Part shown: in pieces, positions 44,737 to 53,674 of the stretch
Layout of the letters: every line of letters starts with the position of its first letter
Position numbering within the stretch: the first letter of the stretch is position 1
DNA from: an uncultured Lachnospiraceae bacterium
GTDB lineage: Bacteria; Bacillota; Clostridia; Lachnospirales; Lachnospiraceae
Direction: 5' to 3'
DNA length: 64,000 nt
Assembly (NCBI GenBank): GCA_910578345.1
Contig: CAJTRA010000013.1
Span: forward strand, 1-64,000
Made by a program: the position numbers and the translations under genes
The notes under the pieces: model-generated
Told to the model about the DNA's origin: nothing
The model's input: the letters and a program-made list of their open reading frames with translations, nothing else
Databases searched by the model: none

Positions 44737-45642
44737 CTATGCATTCTGCAGATGGTCCACGCACATGGCGATATACCCTTTGCCGTCTACGTTAAACAGC
44801 AGACTGCAGGAGGGGCACTGTTTGTAGAAGATTTTTCCGAACTGGTCGAAGGTCAGCAGATCCGTCTTATCTAAGGTGTATTTCTCATCGGCCGGGAAAT
44901 ATTTATTGACATAATCGATGAATTGGGCGGAGAGCATACGCATGGCGTCGATTACGGTCTTATCGACTCTCTTGATGTCCATTTCCAGTATGTCGTTCAG
45001 GGTACGGATCGCGGCGGACTCTTCAAAGACGAGAAACACCTGCTGTTTCTGCTGGGATTTCAGGCTGTAGGTCAGCCGGTAGCAGAGTGGGTTCCCGGAA
45101 GAGATCTTCTCGCCGCCGTAGTGCTGGCTGACCACCTGCACCTGGGAACGGCACAGGGATTTTAGCCCCTGTGTGGCCGCTTTCACGACAGAGTCCATCT
45201 TATCGTCTGAAAATTTATGTACCCATTTGTTAGTGTTCTTTCCGATGATGGCGCGGTCCTCCACCATGATATGACCGGTCAGCCATCCGACGCAGATCCC
45301 GATAAAGTGCTGGACGACTTCTACAGAATAATTCTCAGCCTCAAGCTCTTCTTCCAAAGCGGGCAGTGTCTTATCGCGGAGATTGTCGTGCAGGCTCTTA
45401 TGCATGGGCAGTCCGGCATAAGCAATCTCCTGCATGTAGGCTTCTTCCTCCGCAAAATGTTTGACAGCATAGTTTTTGAAATACTTGATCCCTTCTTTAC
45501 AGGCGTGCTGCTGTTTCTCAGGATTCTCAGTGAAAGCGATGAGCTTATTTACGATCGTAAAAAGTTTCTGATGCGCCTTGTCGATTTCTTCCACATCAAG
45601 ATTGAAACGGTCGTTCCATTTAATTTCTGCCATTGTCTCCAT
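44737..45642 (-). CDS. Bacteriohemerythrin with a CheX-like C-terminal domain
   Basis: A 301-aa soluble protein. Residues 1-135 are a hemerythrin domain with the di-iron ligands in order: His in KAHQKLF, HFAEEEAYM (His-x3-Glu), HKSLH, and H-x4-D in HIMVED. Residues about 140-290 form a second domain; SAAIRTLNDILEMDIKRVDK and IDAMRMLSAQFIDYVNKYF resemble CheX-type phosphatases, but this is only a fold guess, and it ends in a CPSC pair. An oxygen- or redox-binding sensor acting on a phosphorelay would fit its neighbours. AGGAGG lies five bases before the ATG. Confidence 0.8.
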   Translation of the reverse strand: METMAEIKWNDRFNLDVEEIDKAHQKLFTIVNKLIAFTENPEKQQHACKEGIKYFKNYAVKHFAEEEAYMQEIAYAGLPMHKSLHDNLRDKTLPALEEELEAENYSVEVVQHFIGICVGWLTGHIMVEDRAIIGKNTNKWVHKFSDDKMDSVVKAATQGLKSLCRSQVQVVSQHYGGEKISSGNPLCYRLTYSLKSQQKQQVFLVFEESAAIRTLNDILEMDIKRVDKTVIDAMRMLSAQFIDYVNKYFPADEKYTLDKTDLLTFDQFGKIFYKQCPSCSLLFNVDGKGYIAMCVDHLQNA

Positions 45643-45918
45643 TTTTCCTCCTTACTGAAAGTAATCTTACATCGTCACTCTGGTCATGATGAAAAGATTT
45701 TATCATGAGTTTTCAAATTATACAATATAGTAAAATAAAAAGATAATATTTTACAAAAATGCTTGCCATTTATTCGAAAACAACGTAATCTAGTAAGAGA
45801 AGTATGTATTCCATGATAAGAGACAGGAATATATAGATGCGGTCAGCGGCATACTCTGTAAGGGAGGCGCCGACAGTTCGCAGCCTTACAAGAAAAGCGG
45901 GATAAGGGGACAGATGCG
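45643..45918. other. Divergent intergenic region, no gene seen
   Basis: Between the hemerythrin and HPt genes. AT-rich at 45700-45780, then GC-richer with short dyads around 45855-45890 (TAAGG...CCTTA). It presumably holds both promoters. No riboswitch class was recognised. Confidence 0.4.
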
Positions 45919-46266
45919 ATGAAGGAACAATTACAGACAGTTGGTGTGAATTATGATGAAGTGCTCAAACGTTTCATGGGGAAAGAGGACTTCTATTTGA
46001 GGATGCTGAAGAAATTTCTTGATGATAAGAATTACGATGGACTACGTCAGGCGGTAGAGGAGAAGCGCTGGACGGATGCATTTACGTATGCGCATACGGT
46101 GAAGGGGCTGTGTGGCAATCTGGGCCTGGATGGTATTCTGGAATATGCAGTGCCGCTGACGGACGAGGTGCGGTCAGAGCCTTACGATGAAGCGAAGATT
46201 GTCGGTTATATGGAGCAGGTGACGCAGATGTACGAGAAGACGAAGGATGTGATCCTGAGTCTGTAG
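45919..46266 (+). CDS. Free-standing HPt phosphotransfer protein
   Basis: A 115-aa helical protein with one histidine phosphotransfer domain. The active site is AHTVKGLCGNLGLDGI with H59, followed by the expected GNLG turn. It accepts phosphate from receivers and passes it on; the hybrid kinase at 41.5 kb is the likely partner. A GATAAGGGG-type site precedes the ATG. Confidence 0.8.
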   Translation: MKEQLQTVGVNYDEVLKRFMGKEDFYLRMLKKFLDDKNYDGLRQAVEEKRWTDAFTYAHTVKGLCGNLGLDGILEYAVPLTDEVRSEPYDEAKIVGYMEQVTQMYEKTKDVILSL

Positions 46267-46561
46267 CAGGCAGAAGCGGTGGGAGTTGATTCGTATGAGA
46301 TACAGGAGGGCAGGTCTGATGGATCTGTTCTCTTTTTGCTATCATAGGAAAGTGCATTCTATGACAGAAAGGGGATGCGCAGCAAAGCAAGTGAAAAATC
46401 TTCACGGAAACTTAAGAAATAAGGACAGTGGATTTAAGAAGTCAGCGTTATAGTAATGGACATAACAAAGGATCATGAGGGATTCTGTCCGGGAAAGAGG
46501 GAGAGAGCATTGTGGTCACAGGCTGTCACGAAAGGAAAGAGTGAAGAAGGTGGGAAATAAG

Positions 46562-47335
46562 ATGGGGAAGAAGATTATGAGTCTGTTATGTATTCTGGGA
46601 GCGGTGTTTTGTTTTGCGTATTGTACGGTAGTCTTTCTGATCAGATCAGGCAGCAGGTTCTATCTGGTGTGGGCAGCAGGAGGCATTTTTCTTGTTTTGC
46701 TGGCAGGGATGCTGCACTTTGGCCTGTGGGACAAGATTCCCGTTCCCATGCGGCGCGCATTCTGTGTGCTTGTGGGGATAGGGCTTGTGCTGTTTGTGGT
46801 CGTGGAAGGCTGTATCATCAGCAGATTTCACGATAAGGGTAGGGAGAACCTGGATTATATTATTGTGCTGGGGGCACAGATGAAGGAGGCAGGCCCAAGC
46901 GCCGTGCTGCAGTTTCGGCTGGATGCCGCCTATGATTACCTGATGGCCAATGAAGATACCGTTTGCATCGTTTCTGGAGGACAGGGAAGAAATGAGCCAT
47001 GTACGGAAGCGGAAGGAATGTACCGGTATCTTACAGAGAAGGGAATCGATCCGCAGCGCATCGTGAAGGAAGACAAGTCCACGGATACAGCGGAGAACAT
47101 AGCCTACAGTGCGGCGCTGATCGGGGATCGGGAGAGCGGCGTTGGGATCGTTACCAACAATTTCCATGTCTTTCGGGGGATTCATCTGGCGAAAGCCGCC
47201 GGATTTAAAGACGTGTGTGGTATCGCGGCACGCTCCAATGTCTATTTCCAACTGAATAATATGGTGCGGGAATTTTTCGGGGTAATGAAAGACTTTGCTT
47301 TCGGGAATTTTTTTGCAAAAAATTCTTTGCCTTGA
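46562..47335 (+). CDS. YdcF-family (DUF218) membrane protein
   Basis: A 257-aa protein: three or four N-terminal helices (residues 5-95), then the DUF218 Rossmann-like domain with YIIVLGAQMKEAGPSAVLQF, CIVSGGQGRNEPCTEAEGM, EDKSTDTAENI and VTNNFHVFRG. The family binds nucleotide-like or S-adenosyl ligands and is linked to envelope glycan metabolism (ElyC, SanA). ATG 46562 is used; the longer frame to 46475 lacks a good site. It is preceded by about 200 bases with no convincing gene. Confidence 0.82.
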   Translation: MGKKIMSLLCILGAVFCFAYCTVVFLIRSGSRFYLVWAAGGIFLVLLAGMLHFGLWDKIPVPMRRAFCVLVGIGLVLFVVVEGCIISRFHDKGRENLDYIIVLGAQMKEAGPSAVLQFRLDAAYDYLMANEDTVCIVSGGQGRNEPCTEAEGMYRYLTEKGIDPQRIVKEDKSTDTAENIAYSAALIGDRESGVGIVTNNFHVFRGIHLAKAAGFKDVCGIAARSNVYFQLNNMVREFFGVMKDFAFGNFFAKNSLP

Positions 47336-47428
47336 TTGGATTTAAGGGCCGGATATGGTATGATACTTTTGGAATGCGCTTACAGTGAGACAAGGTGATT
47401 GTAGCAGAGTGAGAAACCGGATGAAAGA

Positions 47429-48538
47429 ATGACAGATAATTTTAAGATAAACAATACAGAAATGAGGAACATAAGAGGAACGAACGGGCGCAGGCAGTCT
47501 GTTGTGAGGCGCTTTCTTCCAGCAGTCATGGCGTTCTTTCTGTTGACGGGCTGTGGGAAAGAGGGGACGCCCAGCCTCACGAAACAGGGAATGGATGCGG
47601 TGCAGACGCTTGCCTATGAAGAAGCGCTGGATCTGTTTGGACGCGCCTTAGAGCAGGGAGAAGATACGAGATTGCTGTACCGTGGGATGGGTCTTGCCTA
47701 TATGGGGCTGACCCGCTATGAGGAGGCGATCGTCTATCTGGAAGCAGCGTTGCATGAGAGCGGCGGCAGAGTAGAAGATATGGATTTTGATATCAACTAC
47801 TATCTCGCTACGGCTTACTACAAGAATGGGAGAGCGCAGGATGCAGTCAAGGCTTACGATGCGATCCTGGCGCTTCGGCCGAAGGAGAAGAATGCTTTCT
47901 ATCTCAGAGGATATGTGAAGCTGTCCCAGAATGATTTTGAGGGGGCAAAGAAGGATTTTGACGCTGCGGTTGCCCTGGATGGCAGGGACTATGACCAGAT
48001 GCTCCGGATCTATACCGCCCTGGAGGAGTACGGGTATAAGGATACGGGCATGGTCTATCTGCAGAGTGCGATGGCAGAGAATGAGAAATCCATCTCGGAT
48101 TATGATATGGGCCGCATGTGCTACTACATGGGCGACTATGAGAATGCCAGAGACTATCTTTCCAGACTCGACACGACCAAAGAGTATGGGGCTGCGCTGT
48201 ATCTGGGCCGTACCTATGAGGCGCTTGGGGACTATAATTATGCTTCCGGCATCTATGCCAGCTATACGGAGAATGACCAGAGCAAGGCGGAGATTTACAA
48301 CCAGCTCGGTCTCTGCCGGATGCGGATGAAGGAATATACGCAGGCGTTAGAAGCGTTCCAGGCAGGTATGAACATTGAGGATAACGGCATGATGCAGACG
48401 CTGAAATTCAATGAGATCGTGGCCTATGAGTATATGGGAGACTATAAGACAGCGGCGGCGCTGATGAACAGTTATCTGAAGACGTATCCGGATGATGCGG
48501 CGGCAGGGCGGGAGTACGAGTTTCTGCGGACCAGATAA
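47429..48538 (+). CDS. TPR lipoprotein
   Basis: A 369-aa exported lipoprotein with lipobox LLTGC near residue 46 and six to eight TPR units after it (EALDLFGRALEQGEDTRLLY, YYLATAYYKNGRAQDAVKAY, AFYLRGYVKLSQNDFEGAKK). Such proteins hold other envelope proteins together. ATG 47429 lacks a good ribosome site; ATG 47462 would give a more usual signal peptide. No operon partner is evident. Confidence 0.75.
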   Translation: MTDNFKINNTEMRNIRGTNGRRQSVVRRFLPAVMAFFLLTGCGKEGTPSLTKQGMDAVQTLAYEEALDLFGRALEQGEDTRLLYRGMGLAYMGLTRYEEAIVYLEAALHESGGRVEDMDFDINYYLATAYYKNGRAQDAVKAYDAILALRPKEKNAFYLRGYVKLSQNDFEGAKKDFDAAVALDGRDYDQMLRIYTALEEYGYKDTGMVYLQSAMAENEKSISDYDMGRMCYYMGDYENARDYLSRLDTTKEYGAALYLGRTYEALGDYNYASGIYASYTENDQSKAEIYNQLGLCRMRMKEYTQALEAFQAGMNIEDNGMMQTLKFNEIVAYEYMGDYKTAAALMNSYLKTYPDDAAAGREYEFLRTR

Positions 48539-48627
48539 GATAACAATCTTTAACTTGCGGAATTTGTGTCTGCGCGCTGTTTGACACAAACTTTAACGTA
48601 CACGAAACAGCGCAGAAATGAGGCAAA

Positions 48628-49032
48628 ATGAAGAATACTTATGTGCGTGTGAAGGGAATTATCAAGAAGGGGAACGAATATCTGGTGATCAGGAAGTGGG
48701 TGGACGACCATATTCCCAATCCTTATGTATGGGAGTTTATTGATGCGCAGGTGCAGCATGGGGAGGCGCCGGATGATACGGTGCGCCGGGCGATCGAGGA
48801 ACTGTTGTCGATCGAAGGACAGATTGAGAAGATCGAATATACCTGGTCGAATCTGTTAGGAGACACCCATTGTGTGGGGATTGCCTATCTATGCTCGATC
48901 AGAGAGGAGGATGAAGAGAATATCGTCCTGCCGGAAGAGTATGGAGAGTGGAAGTGGATCACCAGAAGCCAGTTTCCGGATTATATTGACAATACCTATG
49001 TATTGCACGATTTGGAGGGAAGAAAACTGTGA
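48628..49032 (+). CDS. Nudix-like protein with a degenerate Nudix box
   Basis: A 134-aa protein of Nudix size and layout (NEYLVIRKWVDDHIPNPYVW before, YEWKWITRSQFPDY-like tail after). The Nudix box reads GEAPDDTVRRAIEELLSIEG, where the REUxEE core is replaced by RAIEEL, so the usual metal-binding Glu residues are at least partly lost. It may bind rather than cleave nucleotides. Its stop overlaps the pyrF start (GTGA), suggesting coupling. Confidence 0.65.
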   Translation: MKNTYVRVKGIIKKGNEYLVIRKWVDDHIPNPYVWEFIDAQVQHGEAPDDTVRRAIEELLSIEGQIEKIEYTWSNLLGDTHCVGIAYLCSIREEDEENIVLPEEYGEWKWITRSQFPDYIDNTYVLHDLEGRKL

Positions 49033-49985
49033 TCGATCAACTGATAAACAAGATTAAGAAGACAGAAGCGCCGATCGTGGTAGGTTTGGATCCGACGATG
49101 AAGTTTGTGCCGGAGCACATCAAGAAGCAGGCTTTTGCAGAGTACGGCGAGACAGGGAAGGGAGCGGCACAGGCGGTCTGGCTGTACAACAAGGCGATCA
49201 TTGACGCTGTCTATGATCTGATCCCGGCAGTGAAGCCGCAGATTGCCATGTATGAGCAGTTTGGAGTGGAAGGGCTCATTACGTTTCAGAAGACAGTGGA
49301 GTATTGTAAGGAGAAGGGGCTTGTCGTTATCGGTGATATCAAGCGCGGTGATATTGGTTCTACTTCGGAGGCCTATGCGGTGGGACATTTAGGAAAGGTT
49401 CAGGTAGGCAGTACTTGGTGCCGGGGATTTGACGAGGACTTTGTGACGGTAAATCCCTATCTTGGTTCTGACGGCGTGAAGCCTTTTATCAAGGTGTGCC
49501 AGGAAGAGAAGAAGGGGATTTTCGTTCTGGTTAAGACGTCCAATCCAAGCAGCGGGGAATTCCAGGACAGACTGGTACGGTGCGGTACGAAAGAGGAAGA
49601 AGGCACAGACAGACCACTCTATGAGATTGTAGGAGAACAGGTGGCGGCATGGGGCAGCGAGTGCATGGGAGATTCCTATAGTTATGTGGGCGCCGTGGTT
49701 GGCGCTACTTATCCGGAACAGGGAAGGATCCTGCGCGAGATTATGCCTAAGGCTTATATTTTGGTGCCCGGATACGGCGCCCAGGGAGGTAAGGGCGCGG
49801 ATCTGGTGCATTTCTTCAATCAGGATGGTCTGGGTGCAATCATTAACTCTTCCAGAGGAATCATAGCCGCTTACCAGCAGGAACAGTATGCACAGTATGG
49901 GGCGCAGAACTTTGCAGATGCCTCCAGAGCGGCAGTGCTTGCCATGAAGGAAGATATCGCACAGGCGCTTGCGGCGAGAGGATAG
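49029..49985 (+). CDS. pyrF: Orotidine 5'-phosphate decarboxylase (type 2)
   Basis: A 318-aa enzyme that makes UMP from OMP, the last step of pyrimidine synthesis. PIVVGLDPTMKFVPEHI at the start and the catalytic Lys/Asp motif VVIGDIKRGDIGSTSEAYA near residue 100 are diagnostic of the longer type 2 family; the C-terminal SSRGIIAAY binds phosphate. GTG 49029 overlaps the preceding gene. pyrE follows 78 bases later. Confidence 0.93.
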   Translation: MIDQLINKIKKTEAPIVVGLDPTMKFVPEHIKKQAFAEYGETGKGAAQAVWLYNKAIIDAVYDLIPAVKPQIAMYEQFGVEGLITFQKTVEYCKEKGLVVIGDIKRGDIGSTSEAYAVGHLGKVQVGSTWCRGFDEDFVTVNPYLGSDGVKPFIKVCQEEKKGIFVLVKTSNPSSGEFQDRLVRCGTKEEEGTDRPLYEIVGEQVAAWGSECMGDSYSYVGAVVGATYPEQGRILREIMPKAYILVPGYGAQGGKGADLVHFFNQDGLGAIINSSRGIIAAYQQEQYAQYGAQNFADASRAAVLAMKEDIAQALAARG

Positions 49986-50063
49986 AGACTGTCCGGGCGC
50001 TTAGAGACGTCTCGGAGGATCAGGGAAGGAACAGAGGAAGAGAACGCGGAGGGAGCAGGGCGT

Positions 50064-50747
50064 ATGGAAAGTTATAAAAGAGAGTTTATTGAGTTTATGG
50101 TGGACAGTCAGGTATTGAAGTTTGGTGACTTTATGTTGAAGAGCGGCCGGAAATCTCCCTTTTTCATGAATGCAGGCGCGTATGTGACGGGAGCACAGCT
50201 TAGAAAGCTGGGAGAATACTATGCGAGAGCCATCCATGATCACTATGGACTGGAGTTCGATGTGTTGTTTGGGCCGGCCTATAAGGGCATTCCCCTTGCA
50301 GTGGCGACTACCATGGCGATCAGCGAATTGTATGGTAAGGAGGTCAGGTACTGTTCCAACAGAAAGGAAGTAAAGGACCATGGGGATACCGGGATTATGC
50401 TTGGCAGTAAGTTAAAAGATGGCGACCGGGTGGTGATTATCGAGGATGTGACGACTTCCGGCAAATCTATTGAGGAGACGTTTCCGATTCTGAAACAGCA
50501 GGCAGATGTGGACATTAAGGGACTCATCGTATCCTTAAACCGCATGGAGCGAGGTCTGGAGAGCGAGAAGAGCGCCCTTCATGAGATCAGGGCGAAATAT
50601 GGATTCGATGCCAATGCGATTGTGACGATGGAAGAGGTAGTGAGTTGTCTCTATGGCCAGCCATACAAAGGGAAGATTTATATCGACGATACATTAAAGA
50701 GTGCGATCGATGCATACTATGAACAGTATGGTGCGAAGCAGGATTAA
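50064..50747 (+). CDS. pyrE: Orotate phosphoribosyltransferase
   Basis: A 227-aa enzyme joining orotate to PRPP to make OMP. PRPP loop VVIIEDVTTSGKSIEET near residue 130; substrate text FMLKSGRKSPFFMNAGAY near the start; FGPAYKGIPLA in the middle. It forms the pyrF-pyrE pair. The pyrK and pyrD genes that stand between these two in many relatives are absent here. Confidence 0.93.
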   Translation: MESYKREFIEFMVDSQVLKFGDFMLKSGRKSPFFMNAGAYVTGAQLRKLGEYYARAIHDHYGLEFDVLFGPAYKGIPLAVATTMAISELYGKEVRYCSNRKEVKDHGDTGIMLGSKLKDGDRVVIIEDVTTSGKSIEETFPILKQQADVDIKGLIVSLNRMERGLESEKSALHEIRAKYGFDANAIVTMEEVVSCLYGQPYKGKIYIDDTLKSAIDAYYEQYGAKQD

Positions 50748-50818
50748 CATGACAGTTCAGCGACAGGGAAGCCTGAGGCGGAACGGTTACGGATTGACTT
50801 TGAGTTGGAGGTTGGAAG

Positions 50819-50971
50819 ATGGAAGAGAAGACTTATAAGGTTATGGGCGGTTCCGGGGCGCTCAGTATTGCATTAGGCGTAGTTTCCCTCGTGGTAGGCG
50901 TGGCAAGCGGTGTGCTTTTGGTGATCAGCGGCGCGAAACTGCTGGCGGGAAGGAACAAGATTTTATTTTAG
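50819..50971 (+). CDS. Small one- or two-helix membrane protein
   Basis: A 50-aa peptide: MEEKTYKVMGGSGALSIALG then a hydrophobic run VVSLVVGVASGVLLVISG and a basic end KLLAGRNKILF. GGAGG lies 7 bases upstream. Its position between pyrE and the next membrane protein gene, with a good ribosome site and a protein-like composition, supports a real gene. Function unknown. Confidence 0.6.
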   Translation: MEEKTYKVMGGSGALSIALGVVSLVVGVASGVLLVISGAKLLAGRNKILF

Positions 50972-51048
50972 GGGGTAATGGGTGTTTTCGAGAGGATCGG
51001 AGGCGCCCATTTCAAACGTAGATCGGCGATCAGCAGGGAGTTTGGACA

Positions 51049-51366
51049 GTGAAGAAGAGCAGTTACATGTTTACCAATAAGGAACATACGCAGAAAGGGA
51101 TCATGTCTACGATCCTGGGGGTGATCTCGCTTGCGACACTGGCGTATGCAGTTTTCCGGAGTTATCAGAATGTGGGGGATGTTCCAAGACAGTACGGGGC
51201 AGCGGCGATGCTTGTGATGATCTATGCTTTCGTGGGAGCTGCGCTGGGTGTGGTCTCTAAGACAGAACGGGATAAATTCTATCTGTTTACGTATGTGGGG
51301 ATCTTCCTCAACGTACTGGCGCTTGCCATGATCAGTGTGATCCTGTATGCAGGGGCATATGCGTAA
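51049..51366 (+). CDS. DUF6142-like three-helix membrane protein
   Basis: A 105-aa protein with three hydrophobic helices (about 20-37, 50-70, 80-100) and the charged start MKKSSYMFTNKEHTQKG. It resembles the DUF6142 family of Lachnospiraceae. GTG start, weak upstream site. Probably transcribed with the preceding peptide and the following aminopeptidase. Function unknown. Confidence 0.6.
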   Translation: MKKSSYMFTNKEHTQKGIMSTILGVISLATLAYAVFRSYQNVGDVPRQYGAAAMLVMIYAFVGAALGVVSKTERDKFYLFTYVGIFLNVLALAMISVILYAGAYA

Positions 51367-51427
51367 CGATTGTGACACTGCCGGCCGGATCTGTCTGGCC
51401 GGGAAAAGAAAATGGAGGGTGATATCT

Positions 51428-53584
51428 ATGGAGGATTTATCGATAGCGGAAGAAGATAAGAATGACCTGGTAAGGGAGCGATATGCGCTGGCGATAGAAC
51501 GGATCGGGGAAATACCGGAGGAGTCAATCTGTACGGGAAGGCTGCAGGATTATTTTGAAGAGATGGCTGCTTTCGTGCTTTTGATGGATCAGGCATGGGA
51601 GATGGTAGAGAGTGGAAGACTGCGGCAGATGACATTGGAGGAGCTGCAGGTCTTTAACAGGAAGCTGTATGAGGATATTCTGCCGGAACACTACCAGAGA
51701 AGTTATGCGAATCCAGATTATGCGGCAGATTGCCTGGGAGAGTCAATAGGACAGATGTTCAGTTTTGTATCTGCAGAGCTGCGGGGGATGATAGCAGCAG
51801 CTTTTGAACAGGACAAAATGGCGATGGTGATCCGCATGGAACTTCTGCTGGAGGTCTACCAGGCCTGTGTGTGTGCGGTGCAGGAGCAGACAGAGAATGC
51901 GCGCAGGCAGGAAGGGAATAAGACGTGCCGCAGGGATAGCGCCGACATGCAGATCTGGCCGGATGCAGCCGCGGTGCAGCAGATTTTGTACTGGTATGTG
52001 AGCGATTATTTCGAGCCGGAGACTTATGGGAAAGTAGCGAAACTGGTGTGCTCGCAGCAGGATTTCGCCAGCCGTATCATCCTAGAGAGTGATCTGAACG
52101 ATTTGCGTTATCTGTATTACTACGGAGAGTATGTCACAGACAATGAACTGCGGACCGCGAAGCATCTGAACCAGATGCCGGAAGAGAAGATCCGGTTGAT
52201 GGCGGACACTTACACGGAAGGCTACCGGATCGGTTTCGAGGTGGGTAACAAGGATATCTCTATCAAGAAGACGGTCAATATCAGATATTGTCTTGGATTT
52301 GAGCGGCTGATCCGACAGGCGGTCCATAACTTTGACCAGATTGGTCTTCGCCCGACGATCTATCGGGCGGGAACGAATATCTTCCAGGGCAGAAGTGTGA
52401 ACAAGACAGGATTTTTCGGGGCAAATCCCAATAAGCAGTTTGACTACGATCACAGAGAAGATCTGGCGCTGGTGCTGGACAAACTTCTGGTGGAGCGCAG
52501 ATTGGACTGTATGAAGAATGCTTTTGAGCAGTATCGAGATGAGGCGAAGGTACACGGCGGGCCGGCGGTGATGGAGATCTTCGGGGAGAAGCCGTTTGTA
52601 CCGCAGAATAAGGAGACGGCGTGCAGACTCTCGGAGAAACAGCAGAAGCTGTCTGTGGAGTACGCATCGAAAGCGGGAATGCTGCAGAATACGTATATTC
52701 CCGGAGAGGAGAGGAGTTTTACGATCATTGCCTTTCCTGTACCGGAAATCGGCGGGCAGTATGAGGAGATCTTCGACGAGATCGTACAGATCAACACGCT
52801 GGACTATCAATTGTACCAGGGAATCCAGCAGAAGATTATCGATGCGCTGGATCAGGGAATGACTGTATTAGTCAAGGGGTGCGGTGCGAACAGAACTGAC
52901 TTGACAGTCCGTCTGCATGAGCTGAAGGATCCGGCGAAGGAGACGAACTTCGAGAACTGTGTGGCGGATGTGAATATTCCTGTGGGGGAAGTCTTCACTT
53001 CACCTGTGCTTGCCGGAACCAGTGGCATCCTGCATGTGACCAGAGTATTCTTAAACGAACTGGAATACAGGGAGATCTGGTTGAAATTCGAGGACGGCAT
53101 GATCGTAGACTATGGGTGCGCCAATTTCGCCACACAGGAAGAGAATCGTAAGTATATAAAGGATAATGTGCTGTTTCATCACGATACGCTTCCGCTTGGA
53201 GAATTTGCCATCGGTACGAATACCACGGCCTATGTGGCGGCGCGCAGATACGGGATCGAGGATAAGATGCCGATCCTGATCGCGGAAAAGACCGGGCCGC
53301 ACTTTGCGGTTGGAGATACCTGTTATTCCCATGCAGAGGAAGTGCGGGTCTATAATCCGGACGGCAAGGAGATTATTGCCAGGGATAATGAAGTGTCCGC
53401 GCTGCGGACGACAGATGTCTCTAAGGCATATTTCCAGTGTCATACGGATATCACGATTCCCTATGACGAGCTGGGAGAGCTGAGTGTCATGACGAAAACA
53501 GGTGGGAAAATTCCGATTATCCAAAACGGCCGATTTGTGCTGGAGGGGTGTGAGGAACTGAATAAGGCGCTTGCGACACTGTGA
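51428..53584 (+). CDS. M29-like aminopeptidase with a long N-terminal extension
   Basis: A 718-aa cytoplasmic protein. The last 370 residues match the thermophilic aminopeptidase M29 family: FENCVADVNIPVGEVFTSPV, VLFHHDTLPLGEFAIGTNTT and TGPHFAVGDTCYSHAE hold the usual Glu/His metal ligands. The first 330 residues, helical and without a known motif, nearly double the usual length of about 400. ATG 51428 has GGAGGGTG eight bases before it and is preferred to the longer frame from 51347, which overlaps the previous gene. Confidence 0.8.
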   Translation: MEDLSIAEEDKNDLVRERYALAIERIGEIPEESICTGRLQDYFEEMAAFVLLMDQAWEMVESGRLRQMTLEELQVFNRKLYEDILPEHYQRSYANPDYAADCLGESIGQMFSFVSAELRGMIAAAFEQDKMAMVIRMELLLEVYQACVCAVQEQTENARRQEGNKTCRRDSADMQIWPDAAAVQQILYWYVSDYFEPETYGKVAKLVCSQQDFASRIILESDLNDLRYLYYYGEYVTDNELRTAKHLNQMPEEKIRLMADTYTEGYRIGFEVGNKDISIKKTVNIRYCLGFERLIRQAVHNFDQIGLRPTIYRAGTNIFQGRSVNKTGFFGANPNKQFDYDHREDLALVLDKLLVERRLDCMKNAFEQYRDEAKVHGGPAVMEIFGEKPFVPQNKETACRLSEKQQKLSVEYASKAGMLQNTYIPGEERSFTIIAFPVPEIGGQYEEIFDEIVQINTLDYQLYQGIQQKIIDALDQGMTVLVKGCGANRTDLTVRLHELKDPAKETNFENCVADVNIPVGEVFTSPVLAGTSGILHVTRVFLNELEYREIWLKFEDGMIVDYGCANFATQEENRKYIKDNVLFHHDTLPLGEFAIGTNTTAYVAARRYGIEDKMPILIAEKTGPHFAVGDTCYSHAEEVRVYNPDGKEIIARDNEVSALRTTDVSKAYFQCHTDITIPYDELGELSVMTKTGGKIPIIQNGRFVLEGCEELNKALATL

Positions 53585-53616
53585 TCCTGTGCGCCTCCAT
53601 GGATATCCAGGACAAT

Positions 53617-53648
53617 AAAGGTAAGCCGGGCGCGCCCGGCTTACCTTT
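53617..53648. terminator. 32-bp perfect palindrome, convergent terminator
   Basis: AAAGGTAAGCCGGGC meets GCCCGGCTTACCTTT with only GC between. It separates the aminopeptidase and GH36 genes, which converge. A very strong hairpin, working in both directions. Confidence 0.85.
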
Positions 53649-53674
53649 ATGACAGGGACGGATCCCTGCGCCGT

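Noticed and set aside
45656..45918. A riboswitch in the leader of the HPt gene
   Set aside because: Only short dyads are seen; no core sequence of c-di-GMP or other known classes was found.
46295..46453. A possible 52-codon gene between the HPt and YdcF genes
   Set aside because: No ribosome site at proper spacing and a composition unlike a protein; probably chance.
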